A program made the translations under genes and the position numbers. Under the pieces are notes generated by a model. It made no database searches and was not told the origin of the DNA. It saw nothing but the letters and a program-made list of their open reading frames with translations. A stretch of DNA of 64,000 nt. Source: Lacrimispora sphenoides JCM 1415 (lineage in GTDB: Bacteria; Bacillota; Clostridia; Lachnospirales; Lachnospiraceae). Of the stretch, positions 8,123 to 17,300 are shown piece by piece. Where the stretch lies: NCBI RefSeq assembly GCF_900105615.1, contig NZ_LT630003.1:1054001-1118000 (forward strand). Direction: 5' to 3'. Numbering within the stretch: position 1 is the stretch's first letter; each line of letters begins with the position of its first letter.

Positions 8123-9907
8123 TTGAAAAAGAGAGAAGAAATACCGGTTTGCGATACCTGGAACCTGGCGGACATTCTGCCGTCTGAGAGTGCATGGGAG
8201 GATCTGTTCCGTGAAACAGAACGCTCGCTTTCAGGTTATAAAAGATATGAAGGACATCTGGCAGATTCAGGCGAGATGCTTTTTTCCTGTCTGAAGTTTG
8301 ATGAGGAGATATCCCTAAAGATTGAAACACTGTTTGTATACGCAAAGCAGAAATCCGATGAGGATACAGGCAATGCCAGATATCAGGAATTTTCCTCAAG
8401 GGCAAGGTCCCTTTCCTATGAGGCAGCAGGGCTGTCTTCATTTTTGATACCGGAAATCCTGGAAATGACGGAGGAGACCCTTGACCATTACCGGAAGAAT
8501 ACGGCTGAGCTTACACGTTATGACAGAACCTTGGAAATTATTTTAAAGAAGAAGGCCCATACGCTGTCAGCTCCTATGGAAGCCTTGCTGGCAAAGTCCA
8601 TGGAAGCCACCTCCGCCCCTTCGGAAATCTTTAATATGTTTAATAATGCGGACGTGAAGTTTCCTGAAATCATGGATGAAAAGAATCAGCCTGTCAGGAT
8701 CACCCATGGAAATTATGTTGCCCTTATGGAAAAGCAGGACAGAAGGGTAAGAAAATCCGCGTTTGAGGCCCTGTACAGCGTCTATGGACAGTTTGGCAAC
8801 ACTTTGGCTGCTACTTTTTCTTCCAATGTGAAACAGGCGGCTTTTTACGCAAAGGCAAGAAATTATCCCTCTGCCAGAGCTCATTCCCTTGGGGAGAATG
8901 AGATTCCGGAGGAAGTGTATGACAATCTCTTGAATGCGGTTCATGAGGGCCTGTCCAGTCTCCATGGATATGTATCCGTAAGAAAGAAGGCCCTTGGAGT
9001 GGATGAGCTGCATATGTATGACCTATATGTGCCCATGGTATCAAGGGAAGAACGTAAATATACTTTTGAGGAAGCCAAGGCCATGGTGTTAGAAGGCCTT
9101 AAGCCACTGGGAGAGGACTATTTATCCCTTTTAAGAGAAGGCTTTAATAACCGGTGGATCGACGTATATGAAAATGAAGGAAAGCGGAGCGGTGCTTATT
9201 CCTGGGGTGTTTACGGGATCCATCCCTATGTATTGTTAAACTTTAACGGAACTCTTGACAGTGTCTTTACTCTGGCTCATGAGATGGGGCATGCCCTCCA
9301 CAGCTGGTTTTCCGATAAGAACCAGACTTATATAGATGCAGGATACAAGATCTTTGTAGCGGAGGTGGCATCTACCTGTAACGAGGCGCTGCTCATCCGG
9401 CATTTATTGGAAACCACGTCAGATAAAAAGGAACGGACATACCTTGTGAATCATTTTATGGACAGTTTCCGGGGGACTCTTTACCGGCAGGCCATGTTTG
9501 CGGAGTTTGAAGCAGAGACCCATCGCCGTGCAGGGGAAGGAGAGGTGCTTACTGCCGAGGTTCTTTGCAGAATATACCACCGGCTGAATGAGGAATATTT
9601 TGGCCCGGACATGGTGGTTGACCAGGAAATCGATTATGAATGGTCCAGAATTCCGCATTTTTACACACCATTTTACGTATACCAGTATGCCACAGGGTTC
9701 TCGGCTGCCATTGCCATCAGCAGCAGGATTCTTAAGGGAGATGAGAAGACGGTCAAGGGATATTATGAATTTTTAAGCGGCGGAAATTCTATGACTCCTA
9801 TAGACTTGTTAAAGCTCTGCGGCGTTGACATGGGGACAGCAGAACCGGTGAAGGATGCACTCCAGGTGTTTGCCGGGCTTTTGGAGGAAATGAGCCGGCT
9901 TATTTAA
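8123..9907 (+). CDS. pepF: Oligoendopeptidase F (M3 family zinc peptidase)
   Basis: 594 residues, full length for PepF. The zinc site HEMGH is at residues 386-390 (HEMGHALHSWFS), followed by the third ligand region EVASTCNEALL about 28 residues later. N-terminal PepF/M3 domain (about 110-185) precedes the catalytic domain. Cytosolic enzyme cleaving oligopeptides of about 7-17 residues. Start codon is TTG 8123, 6 bases after GGAGGG; no ATG fits better. Followed 34 bases later by a nitroreductase gene, possibly co-transcribed. Confidence 0.95.
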   Translation: MKKREEIPVCDTWNLADILPSESAWEDLFRETERSLSGYKRYEGHLADSGEMLFSCLKFDEEISLKIETLFVYAKQKSDEDTGNARYQEFSSRARSLSYEAAGLSSFLIPEILEMTEETLDHYRKNTAELTRYDRTLEIILKKKAHTLSAPMEALLAKSMEATSAPSEIFNMFNNADVKFPEIMDEKNQPVRITHGNYVALMEKQDRRVRKSAFEALYSVYGQFGNTLAATFSSNVKQAAFYAKARNYPSARAHSLGENEIPEEVYDNLLNAVHEGLSSLHGYVSVRKKALGVDELHMYDLYVPMVSREERKYTFEEAKAMVLEGLKPLGEDYLSLLREGFNNRWIDVYENEGKRSGAYSWGVYGIHPYVLLNFNGTLDSVFTLAHEMGHALHSWFSDKNQTYIDAGYKIFVAEVASTCNEALLIRHLLETTSDKKERTYLVNHFMDSFRGTLYRQAMFAEFEAETHRRAGEGEVLTAEVLCRIYHRLNEEYFGPDMVVDQEIDYEWSRIPHFYTPFYVYQYATGFSAAIAISSRILKGDEKTVKGYYEFLSGGNSMTPIDLLKLCGVDMGTAEPVKDALQVFAGLLEEMSRLI

Positions 9908-9941
9908 GTCTGGTTGTTGGATAGAGGAGAGGGGAGCAGGT

Positions 9942-10715
9942 ATGAATCTGTATCAGATGATATTTAAAAGAAGATCGATCAGGAAGTTTAAGAAGGAACA
10001 AGTCCCGAAGCAGCTGCTAAAGGATATCATTTATTTTGGGGACAATATACCAAGGCTGCACGGGGATATTCAGATTAAGCTGGAAATAAGTGAAAATATG
10101 GAAGAGCATCTGCCTGTTAAGGGATTGTGGAAGGTAGAGGCGCCTTATTATCTGGTATTTTATTCTGAGGAGAAGGATGGGTATCTGGTAAATGCAGGAT
10201 ATGTGCTGGAGCATGTTCTTTTATATATGACCGGAAAAGGACTAGGCACCTGTTATCTCGGGAGTACCAAGGTTCCGGAGCCAGGGCCGGCAGGAATGAA
10301 GCAGGTGATCATAGTTGCCTTTGGTTATCCAAAGACCCTGCTTTACCGGGATCCTGCAACAGCAAAACGGCTTCCTTTAAAGGAATTATGCGTATTTAAG
10401 GAAGAGGCCGGAGAATCCATGAAAAATATTTTAAAGGCTGTCCGCCTCGCTCCGTCGGCCATGAATACCCAGCCCTGGCGCTTTATCGTTTATCATGACA
10501 AAATCTATGTGTTTTCCTGCAGGGAATTCCTGCCGTCGTCTTCTCTTGTATCCATGCGGGAGATCAGCACCGGGATTATGCTTTCTCATTTAACCATTGC
10601 TGCGGAAGAGATGTGGATTAATGTGAAACTGGAAGCAGAGGAAGCCATGGAGAAAAAGTCTTATAAAAGCGGGGCATATGTGACTACGGCATTTTTGAAA
10701 GAGTATAAATGCTGA
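9942..10715 (+). CDS. Nitroreductase family protein
   Basis: 257 residues. The N-terminus has the RRSIRKFKKEQVP signature of FMN-dependent nitroreductases; the second half has AVRLAPSAMNTQPWRF, the motif that normally packs on FMN. The order of these elements, split around residue 150, matches the TM1586-type subgroup, in which two half-domains are fused. Substrate unknown. ATG 9942 follows GAGGGGAGCAGG. Likely shares a transcript with pepF and ends at a bidirectional terminator. Confidence 0.85.
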   Translation: MNLYQMIFKRRSIRKFKKEQVPKQLLKDIIYFGDNIPRLHGDIQIKLEISENMEEHLPVKGLWKVEAPYYLVFYSEEKDGYLVNAGYVLEHVLLYMTGKGLGTCYLGSTKVPEPGPAGMKQVIIVAFGYPKTLLYRDPATAKRLPLKELCVFKEEAGESMKNILKAVRLAPSAMNTQPWRFIVYHDKIYVFSCREFLPSSSLVSMREISTGIMLSHLTIAAEEMWINVKLEAEEAMEKKSYKSGAYVTTAFLKEYKC

Positions 10716-10752
10716 TAAAATGCTGATAGATCGTTCGACTGGTACAGAAAGA

Positions 10753-10787
10753 AAGGGAAGGTCCTCCATTTGGGGCCTTCCCTTTTT
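10753..10787. terminator. Bidirectional terminator between nitroreductase and hsp20
   Basis: AAGGGAAGGTCC pairs with GGGGCCTTCCCTT over the loop TCCATTT; T-runs lie on the right for the plus strand and CTTTCTTTC on the left for the minus strand. Confidence 0.85.
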
Positions 10788-10799
10788 GTCTGTATCGGA

Positions 10800-11213
10800 T
10801 TACTCAATGGTGATATAGTTGTTTTCTTCGATCTGTTTTGGCGCTTCTTTCGGAACGACAAGCTTCAAGATGCCGTTTTCAAAAGATGCCTTGATATCTT
10901 CCTGTTTCAGGCCGGTGCCTACATAGAAGCTTCTCTTTACAGAGCCTCTGTAGCGTTCCCTGCGGATATAGTTTTTCTGGTCCTTTACCTCATTTTCGGA
11001 AACAGTTTCTGCACATATGGTCAGATATCCTTCTTTTAATTCGGCCTGCACTTCCTCTTTTTTATAGCCTGGAAGCTCGATATCAATGACATAGTCGTTT
11101 CCGTTGTCCTCAATGTCGGTTTTCATCAGGGACTGTCTGTTGTGATATGCATCCGTAAAGAACGGGTCATTGAAAAATTCATCAAATAAACTATTTCTTC
11201 TTGTTAATAACAT
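10800..11213 (-). CDS. Hsp20 / alpha-crystallin family small heat shock protein
   Basis: 137 residues. The alpha-crystallin domain covers about 35-130, with DYVIDIELPGYKKEEV at its start and the closing motif GILKLVVPK near residue 118. The N-terminus begins MLLTRRNSLFDEFFNDPF, usual for clostridial Hsp18. ATP-independent holdase that binds unfolding proteins. ATG at 11213 is preceded by AAGGAGGAACCC. Regulation is visible: a CIRCE operator overlaps its promoter, so HrcA control is expected. The terminator below is shared with the convergent nitroreductase gene. Confidence 0.95.
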   Translation of the reverse strand: MLLTRRNSLFDEFFNDPFFTDAYHNRQSLMKTDIEDNGNDYVIDIELPGYKKEEVQAELKEGYLTICAETVSENEVKDQKNYIRRERYRGSVKRSFYVGTGLKQEDIKASFENGILKLVVPKEAPKQIEENNYITIE

Positions 11214-11282
11214 AAAGGGTTCCTCCTTTTGGAAATTTATATGTCACCGGTTATCCGATGCATTGCTATTTGTTATACATGT

Positions 11283-11311
11283 AATATAACACACATTGTT
11301 AGCACTGTCAA
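11283..11311 (-). promoter_or_regulatory. hsp20 promoter (TTGACA-17-TATATT)
   Basis: On the minus strand TTGACA (11311-11306), a 17-base spacer and TATATT (11288-11283) form a near-consensus vegetative promoter about 70 bases before the hsp20 start. The CIRCE element overlaps its -35 box. Confidence 0.85.
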
Positions 11312-11325
11312 CAGGTGAGTGCTAA
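11299..11325. promoter_or_regulatory. CIRCE operator (HrcA site)
   Basis: TTAGCACTG - 9 bases - GAGTGCTAA. This equals the CIRCE consensus TTAGCACTC-N9-GAGTGCTAA except for one C to G change in the left arm. It overlaps the hsp20 -35 box, the usual place for HrcA repression. Confidence 0.92.
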
Positions 11326-11535
11326 TTGAATTGTGAAAATTTTATGAACCATACAAAAATGAACCGATCAAAGAAAAAATATTGTTTCTAAGAATCGTGA
11401 GCTATTATACAATCTCAATGTCATCATCATGGAGCATATATATTCCCTATATAAAGATAATACAGTTCTGTTAATATATTATAGGAATCTGTTACTTCAA
11501 CTATGAACGCTTTCATGGAGCTCTGTAAAACGTAT

Positions 11536-11597
11536 GGCAGGGAAGTATAGTTTTCCCTGCCAATGTTTGCGGCGGAAACATATCATTCCGGCCGCTT
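11536..11597 (+). repeat. Two adjacent stem-loops in the hsp20-ykgJ gap
   Basis: GGCAGGGAA (11536-11544) pairs perfectly with TTCCCTGCC (11553-11561). A second stem uses GCGGCGGAA and TTCCGGCCGC (about 11570-11597). Neither is followed by a T-run. They occupy the otherwise empty 480-base gap and lie 100 bases before the Cys-cluster gene; possible 5' UTR structure. Confidence 0.45.
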
Positions 11598-11694
11598 CTA
11601 GTTTTAAAAAGAATTGAATCCCCCATTGAATGTATGGGCCGGAGATGATAGAATAACCATGTTTGCTAAAAAGAAAGTTGAGGAAAAACTATTC

Positions 11695-12351
11695 ATGAAA
11701 CGGGAAATCGATTGGAAAGAGATCTCAGATGGGAAATTATATAGCTTAAATGATATGGTAAAGGCGGATTGCGGCGACTGCAAAGGCTGCTCGGCATGCT
11801 GCCAGGGGATGGGGCAGTCGGTTACCCTGGATCCCCTTGACTGTTTCCGGCTGACGGTAAATCTTAATTGTACTCTGGAGGAACTGCTGGCTGAGAAGCT
11901 GGAACTTCATGTGGTGGATGGAATCGTGCTTCCAAACTTAAAAATGGGTGGAAATGAGGAAAGGTGCGGCTTTTTAAACCAGGAAGGGCGATGCGGGATT
12001 CATAGCTTCCGGCCGGGGATCTGCCGCCTGTTCCCCTTAGGGCGGATCTATGATGAGAAGGGATTTCAATATTTTCTCCAGGTACATGAGTGCAGGAGAG
12101 AAAACAGGGCAAAGGTCAAGGTGCGCAAATGGATTGATACCCCTGATGCAAAGCGGTATGAAAAGTTTGTGTCTGACTGGCATTTCTTCTTAAAGCGGCT
12201 GGAAAGAAAGCTGGAAGAGGATGGGGATCAGACCTTGGCAAATAAAATCAGCATGTATGTTTTAAAGCAGTTTTATCTTGTGCCTTATGACAGGGACCAG
12301 GATTTTTTCGATCAGTTTGGCAAAAGGCTTGAAGCTAGTTCTTTCTTATGA
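11695..12351 (+). CDS. YkgJ-type cysteine cluster protein
   Basis: 218 residues from ATG 11695. Two cysteine clusters are visible near the N-terminus: CGDCKGCSACCQGMG (about residues 24-38) and CGFLNQEGRCGIHSFRPGIC (about 92-111), the CxxCxxCC...C...C...C pattern of the YkgJ (UPF0153) family, thought to bind Zn or an Fe-S cluster. Function unknown. I chose MKREIDW because GAGGAA precedes it; in-frame ATGs at 11614 and 11659 would add 12-27 residues of low-conservation look. The gene runs up to pyrF (53 bases), so the two may be co-transcribed. Confidence 0.8.
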   Translation: MKREIDWKEISDGKLYSLNDMVKADCGDCKGCSACCQGMGQSVTLDPLDCFRLTVNLNCTLEELLAEKLELHVVDGIVLPNLKMGGNEERCGFLNQEGRCGIHSFRPGICRLFPLGRIYDEKGFQYFLQVHECRRENRAKVKVRKWIDTPDAKRYEKFVSDWHFFLKRLERKLEEDGDQTLANKISMYVLKQFYLVPYDRDQDFFDQFGKRLEASSFL

Positions 12352-12404
12352 TAGAATTGGTAAGAATAAAAAAAATAAGGGAAAAGAGATCCAAGGAGGA
12401 AGCT

Positions 12405-13322
12405 ATGATCAGGCAGTTAATAGACAAAATTCAGAAAACAAAAGCCCCAATCTGCGTAGGTTTGGACCCCATGTTAAACTATATACCAGAGCATGTTATA
12501 AAAAAGGCATTTGAAGAATTCGGTGAAACCTTAGAAGGCGCTGCGGAAGCTATTTGGCAGTTCAATAAAGAAATTGTTGATCATGTTTATGATCTGATCC
12601 CATCCGTTAAGCCACAGATTGCCATGTACGAGCAGTTTGGCATCGAAGGCTTGAAAGCGTATACAAAGACTGTTAATTATTGCCAGGAAAAGGGGCTTTT
12701 CGTCATTGGAGATGCTAAGAGAGGAGATATTGGTTCCACATCAGCCGCTTATGCTACAGCACATATCGGTCAGGTGAAGGTTGGAAACAAAAGTTATTCT
12801 GCTTTCGGTACAGATTTCCTTACGGTCAATCCATATTTGGGGACCGATGGCGTAAAGCCCTTTGTGGATGTATGCAAGGAAGAAGACAAGGGCCTTTTCG
12901 TTCTGGTGAAAACCTCTAATCCTTCCAGCGGGGAATTCCAGGATCAGCTGATTGACGGAAGGCCGCTGTATGAACTGGTTGCAGAAAAGGTTGTGGAATG
13001 GGGAGCAGACTGTATGGAAGGCGCTTACAGCAATGTGGGAGCCGTTGTGGGGGCCACCTATCCGGAGATGAGCAGGATTCTCCGCAAACTGATGCCAAAC
13101 ACCTATTTCCTGGTTCCGGGATACGGCGCCCAGGGAGGAACGGCAGAGGATCTTAAGCCATGCTTTAACGAGGACGGCCTGGGAGCTATTGTAAACTCCT
13201 CCAGGGGAATTATTGCAGCCTATAAATCTGAAAACTACGCCCGGTTTGGTGTAGAGCATTTCGGTGAAGCCTCCAGACAGGCGGTTATTGACATGGTCAC
13301 CGATATCAACAGGGTATTATAG
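12405..13322 (+). CDS. pyrF: Orotidine 5'-phosphate decarboxylase (type 2)
   Basis: 305 residues, the longer PyrF2 form. Seen: PICVGLDPML at the N-terminus, the catalytic DAKRGDIGST stretch near residue 105 (D-x-K-x-x-D), the TVNPYLGTDGVKPF segment, and VPGYGAQGGTAEDL near residue 240 (phosphate-binding). Last step of UMP synthesis. ATG 12405 has a perfect AAGGAGGA site; the open frame reaches further upstream but lacks one. pyrK begins 9 bases after the stop, so pyrF-pyrK-pyrD form an operon. Confidence 0.96.
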   Translation: MIRQLIDKIQKTKAPICVGLDPMLNYIPEHVIKKAFEEFGETLEGAAEAIWQFNKEIVDHVYDLIPSVKPQIAMYEQFGIEGLKAYTKTVNYCQEKGLFVIGDAKRGDIGSTSAAYATAHIGQVKVGNKSYSAFGTDFLTVNPYLGTDGVKPFVDVCKEEDKGLFVLVKTSNPSSGEFQDQLIDGRPLYELVAEKVVEWGADCMEGAYSNVGAVVGATYPEMSRILRKLMPNTYFLVPGYGAQGGTAEDLKPCFNEDGLGAIVNSSRGIIAAYKSENYARFGVEHFGEASRQAVIDMVTDINRVL

Positions 13323-13331
13323 GGGGATCGC

Positions 13332-14108
13332 ATGGCAAAGGTAAAGGATATTGCAGTGGTTGCCAGCCAGACACGGCTGGGAGATGATGTATACAGTATG
13401 TGGATTAAAACAAAGGATATCACTGCCCAGGCAGAGCCGGGACAGTTTGTTGACCTATATACAAAGGATGGAGCAAAGCTTTTGCCCCGCCCCATCAGCA
13501 TTTGCGAGACAGATAAGGACAAGGGACTTTTAAGGCTGGTGTACCGGGTAGTAGGGGGCGGAACGGAAGAGTTCTCCCATTACAAGGAAGGTGATACCAT
13601 AGAGGTCCTGGGACCTTTGGGCAATGGATTTCCCCTGGAAGCCGGTACAAAAGGGAAAAAGGCATTTTTGATCGGCGGCGGAATCGGAATTCCACCTATG
13701 CTGGAACTGGCAAAGCATTTGCCTTGTGAGAAACAGGTGGTACTTGGATACCGGGATGCTCTGTTTTTAAATGAAGAGTTTTCTCCATATGGAGACACTT
13801 ATATTGCAACAGAGGACGGAAGTACCGGAACGAAGGGCAATGTTTTAGATGCAATCCGGGAACAGGGCTTAAAAGGCGATGTGATCTTTGCCTGCGGTCC
13901 TACCCCCATGCTGAAGGCTATTAAGGCTTATGCTCTTGAAAATGAAATAGAATGTTATCTTTCCCTGGAGGAAAAGATGGCCTGCGGCATTGGGGCCTGT
14001 CTCGCCTGCGTATGCAAAAGCAAGTCAGTGGACGAGCATTCCATGGTTCACAATAAGCGTATCTGTAAGGATGGTCCGGTATTTAAGGCTGAGGAGGTAG
14101 AATTTTAG
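13332..14108 (+). CDS. pyrK: Dihydroorotate dehydrogenase electron-transfer subunit
   Basis: 258 residues. Ferredoxin-reductase-like FAD domain (LPRPISICE near residue 55, the RPxS FAD motif), NAD domain (GGGIGIPPMLELAK near 117), and the C-terminal [2Fe-2S] loop ACGIGACLACVCK...RICKDGPVF with four cysteines near 220-240. PyrK passes electrons from the PyrD FMN to NAD+. ATG 13332 follows AGGGGGATCGC. Coding joins pyrD with no gap. Confidence 0.96.
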   Translation: MAKVKDIAVVASQTRLGDDVYSMWIKTKDITAQAEPGQFVDLYTKDGAKLLPRPISICETDKDKGLLRLVYRVVGGGTEEFSHYKEGDTIEVLGPLGNGFPLEAGTKGKKAFLIGGGIGIPPMLELAKHLPCEKQVVLGYRDALFLNEEFSPYGDTYIATEDGSTGTKGNVLDAIREQGLKGDVIFACGPTPMLKAIKAYALENEIECYLSLEEKMACGIGACLACVCKSKSVDEHSMVHNKRICKDGPVFKAEEVEF

Positions 14109-15011
14109 ATGAATACGAAAGTGAATCTGGCCGGAGTGGAGCTTAAGAATCCGGTTATGACTGCTTCCGGCACCTTTGGTTCCGGTGAGGAATACAGCGA
14201 GATGATCGATTTAAATCATTTGGGAGCCGTGGTTACAAAAGGCGTGGCCAATGTGCCATGGCCAGGTAACCCCACGCCCAGAATCGCGGAAACCTACGGA
14301 GGCATGATCAATGCCATTGGCCTTCAGAATCCGGGAATGGAAGTTTTTATTAAGAGAGATATTCCATTTTTAAAGAAGTACGATACGAAAATCATTGTCA
14401 ATGTATGCGGAAAGACCACAGAGGATTATATCGAAGTTGTGGAGCGGTTGGCGGATGAGCCGGTGGATATGCTGGAAATCAACATTTCCTGCCCTAATGT
14501 GAAAGAGGGAGGAATCGCTTTTGGACAGGATCCCAAAGCGGTAGAGGCTATAACAAGGGAAGTTAAAAAATATGCAAAGCAGCCGGTTATCATGAAGCTG
14601 AGCCCCAACGTAACGGACATAGGGGTAATGGCAAAGGCAGCAGAGGCCGGAGGAGCAGATGTACTGTCCCTTATTAACACCTTAACCGGAATGAAGATTG
14701 ACATAAACCGCCGTACCTTTGCAGTCGCCAATAAAACAGGAGGCTTATCCGGTCCGGCTATTAAGCCCATTGCAGTACGCATGGTATATCAGGTGGCCAA
14801 TGCGGTGAAACTTCCCATTATCGGTATGGGCGGGATCATGAATGCGGAGGATGCCATAGAATTCATTCTTGCAGGAGCTACGGCTGTTTCCGTTGGAACG
14901 GCCAATTTCCGGAATCCTTATGCAGCGGAAGAAGTAGTCAGAGGCATAGAGGATTACATGAAGAAATATGACGTAGAAGATATCAGGGATTTGATAGGAG
15001 CTGTACGGTAA
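14109..15011 (+). CDS. pyrD: Dihydroorotate dehydrogenase, catalytic subunit (class 1B)
   Basis: 300 residues, FMN-dependent TIM barrel. Seen: PVMTASGTFGSGEEY, INISCPNVKEGG near residue 125 (catalytic Cys of class 1 enzymes), VIMKLSPNVTDI, and GMGGIMNAEDAIEF near 240. Class 1B is indicated by the neighbouring PyrK. ATG 14109 immediately follows the pyrK stop, with GAGGTAG inside the end of pyrK as ribosome site. The next pyrimidine gene, pyrE, is displaced 2.6 kb downstream by decayed DNA. Confidence 0.96.
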   Translation: MNTKVNLAGVELKNPVMTASGTFGSGEEYSEMIDLNHLGAVVTKGVANVPWPGNPTPRIAETYGGMINAIGLQNPGMEVFIKRDIPFLKKYDTKIIVNVCGKTTEDYIEVVERLADEPVDMLEINISCPNVKEGGIAFGQDPKAVEAITREVKKYAKQPVIMKLSPNVTDIGVMAKAAEAGGADVLSLINTLTGMKIDINRRTFAVANKTGGLSGPAIKPIAVRMVYQVANAVKLPIIGMGGIMNAEDAIEFILAGATAVSVGTANFRNPYAAEEVVRGIEDYMKKYDVEDIRDLIGAVR

Positions 15012-15336
15012 CAGTATTATTTTGAATGGATTTTGAATTTATGGTGTGTTCAAATTTTTGAAATCTTTGATGTTATAAAAATCACTTGAGATTACGGAAT
15101 AGTAAATATTTTACTATATTGTTGGAATTTAATAGGTTATTAACATTAGCCCTTTTTCGGTTGTAGAAATATGATTGATAGAGGGCTTATCTTAGGGTCT
15201 TAGATTATCCGGAGAAAATGAATTGTGTTGAAGAATGCACTTTTGATATTGATATCGGTATTGTATTATAATGTAATACAGTAAAGTGATAAAATCAAAT
15301 TGTTAATGAGGGTGCCAATCAGCTTACTTAACGAAA
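15012..15336. other. AT-rich intergenic DNA with a promoter and operator-like dyad
   Basis: No frame of coding quality. The only structure I see is the promoter and inverted repeat at 15243-15280, which now lead into a gene remnant. Confidence 0.5.
15243..15280 (+). promoter_or_regulatory. Promoter with overlapping 7-5-7 inverted repeat
   Basis: TTGATA (15243-15248), 18-base spacer, TATAAT (15267-15272). TGTATTA (15262-15268) and TAATACA (15274-15280), 5 bases apart, are perfect inverted repeats covering the -10 box, a layout typical of a repressor operator. The downstream gene is a remnant. Confidence 0.55.
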
Positions 15337-15513
15337 ACGATAGAAGATATTTGTGTAATATCGGATAGTGTTAAGGAATTCAAAACTTTTGAAGGAATTA
15401 CAATTAAACCACATTTTACTTTGGAAGATTGTTTGGGTGATAAAATTGATTTGTTAATCATTACTGGTGGGGAAATAGGAAGGGGGAAATCACTCCACCA
15501 AAAGAGGAATTAG
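15337..15513 (+). pseudogene. DJ-1/PfpI family remnant
   Basis: A 58-codon open stretch ending at TAG 15511-15513 reads VISDSVKEFKTFEGITIKPH followed by FTLEDCLG and IDLLIITGGE, which resembles the first half of DJ-1/PfpI domain proteins (strand, 'GI.I.PH.TL.D', then 'D.LIITGG'). The catalytic Cys elbow is missing, the N-terminus is not joined to a good start, and the frame ends right after the GGE. The piece probably lost its start by deletion and its rest by decay. No intact copy is seen nearby. Assignment rests on pattern recognition only. Confidence 0.5.
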
Positions 15514-15610
15514 TCGTGTCAGTAAATGGGTGCGGCTAAAGTATGATGCCATGAATCTAAAAAACTGGCTATGTGGCGATGGAAAGATCACCATTTTTAC
15601 GTATGAATTG

Positions 15611-15649
15611 AAAGAACCCTGTTTTCGTTCATTGAAAACAAGGTTCTTT
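15611..15649 (+). terminator. Hairpin downstream of the PfpI remnant
   Basis: AAGAACCCTGTTTTC and GAAAACAAGGTTCTT pair with one mismatch around loop GTTCATT; only TTT follows. Possibly the old terminator of the remnant gene. Confidence 0.45.
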
Positions 15650-15792
15650 GACAGCCTGCATTATCAATCATATTGATAACTTTATAATATTACTTTTTAA
15701 AACTTTTAATAATAATTTTTACGATAACGATGATAACAATAATAAGAAACGTATAATTTATTAGTGAAACAATACTGTCAATTATCATAATA

Positions 15793-16374
15793 TTATCGGA
15801 TTACAGCAACATTTCCAGATAAATTTATATCTCTAGTGCTGAGTTTTATTAATCCATTTATCAGTAAATAAGATGAAAGTGTTCCATCTACGTAGACATG
15901 CACGTCTTTACCACTAGAACTAATTGTGGTACCTATATTATTTTCCTTCCACTCAAAGCCATAAGTAAAACCAGTAAATTGTGTATATGGCTCCAATTTT
16001 TCAATGCGTCCTGTATTGCTATTACCGGAAGTTGTATATCTTAACTTTAAAAGGATTTTTGCATTCGTTAAATAATTAGTTTTTTGAGTAGCTACTGTAA
16101 CATTTCCATTAGTCTTACGAGCAAGTAAGTTAATAGTTGCAGAATTTGATTCTACTTGCATACTATCATACATTTTATTTAAGTATACTATAGCTTCTTC
16201 ATCGGATTTAAACGACATTGGTTTTACGCCAGCAGGTACCTCCTTTTCTGATACTACTTTCAAATCTTCGGTAGTAATATGCTTGTAATTTTCCTCTGAA
16301 GCTAATACATTACCAGAACAAATAATGGAAAATAATAACATAATACTAATTAATCTTTTAATCGTTTTAATCAT
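15793..16374 (-). CDS. Secreted protein of unknown function
   Basis: 193 residues. The N-terminus is a clear signal peptide: IKTIKRLISIMLLFSIICSG then NVLASEE, with a signal peptidase I-like site after VLA/SEE (about residue 26). No lipobox. The mature protein is Ser/Thr/Asn-rich and predicted beta-rich, with a C-terminal stretch LSSYLLINGLIKLSTRD. I recognise no family. ATG at 16374 follows AAGGAGAAAAG. Its base composition is much more AT-rich than the pyr genes and it sits between a PfpI remnant and an integrase remnant, so it is probably cargo of a past insertion. It may be exported and matured, but no partner gene is nearby. Confidence 0.7.
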   Translation of the reverse strand: MIKTIKRLISIMLLFSIICSGNVLASEENYKHITTEDLKVVSEKEVPAGVKPMSFKSDEEAIVYLNKMYDSMQVESNSATINLLARKTNGNVTVATQKTNYLTNAKILLKLRYTTSGNSNTGRIEKLEPYTQFTGFTYGFEWKENNIGTTISSSGKDVHVYVDGTLSSYLLINGLIKLSTRDINLSGNVAVIR

Positions 16375-17300
16375 TTTCTTTTCTCCTTATTTATATAATA
16401 TGATTCAAGTGAAAAAAGCCATATTTTAAAATCCCATTAGAAATTTGCACATATTGTAATTTTGAGATTTTAAAGATCAGCAGCCAGGCGGGAACTGATT
16501 AGTCCATTGGAATCACCTCTTTCTTTAAAAATAATATTATATAATTGCCTTATTTCTTTGAAATAAAATTTGCTGTTTTAAAAACAATTATACCTGATTA
16601 AAAAACCGGGAATCTTGTTGTCCTTGCAGGATTCCTGTTGCTGAAATATCAAGTGAATGAAAGAAACTAAAAAAAAGCAGCCGTTGGTGTATTGGAAAAT
16701 AAGCACTTGATAAATCACAAGTACCCTCCAATCAACTACCAACGACCGCTTACAACAATCGAATTTCATTGATATAAATATTTAGCCATATTATAAAGGA
16801 TAATCAGGGATGTGTCTATATAAATTGCTCGACAATTTTCGCCATTTAACTTATCACGTTAATTACAGCTAGTATTTATTTATAAAACCAACAAACGACA
16901 GGGAGCTGTTTGCATGGCCTCAAAATGGTTAACAATTAAAATTAGTAATAGATTGTATGCCCATAAGGACAAGTTGGACAAATGGTCACTAAATCAAATT
17001 TTATATTGATTGTTAATTGAAAATACGTATTGAGTATGGTAAAATTAGGGACGGATGTTCTAATAGTAATCCTTTCCCCGGATTTATGCAGGAAGGAGGA
17101 TATATTGGGTAAATCGCTCAAGGGGAAAAACTTGGAAAAGGTATATCCAGGAACGATGTACTTTATCAGTCCTGGTCTGTTAATAGGTTTGGCAAAAGAA
17201 AGACTATTCATATGGTTGATTATTTGTATAAATAATTGCAGAAATTCGTCAAAGGAATCTTACGCTACTCACTATAAACGGATAAAAAAAGATTTATTGT
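16375..17300. other. AT-rich intergenic stretch without supportable genes
   Basis: Short frames occur (for example 95 codons on plus to 17314 and 90 on minus from 17211) but they overlap each other, lack ribosome sites and look unlike proteins. A ribosome-site-like AAAGAGGTGATTCC (minus, near 16520) precedes only an ATG-GAC-TAA triplet. I read the stretch as decayed mobile DNA. Confidence 0.5.
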
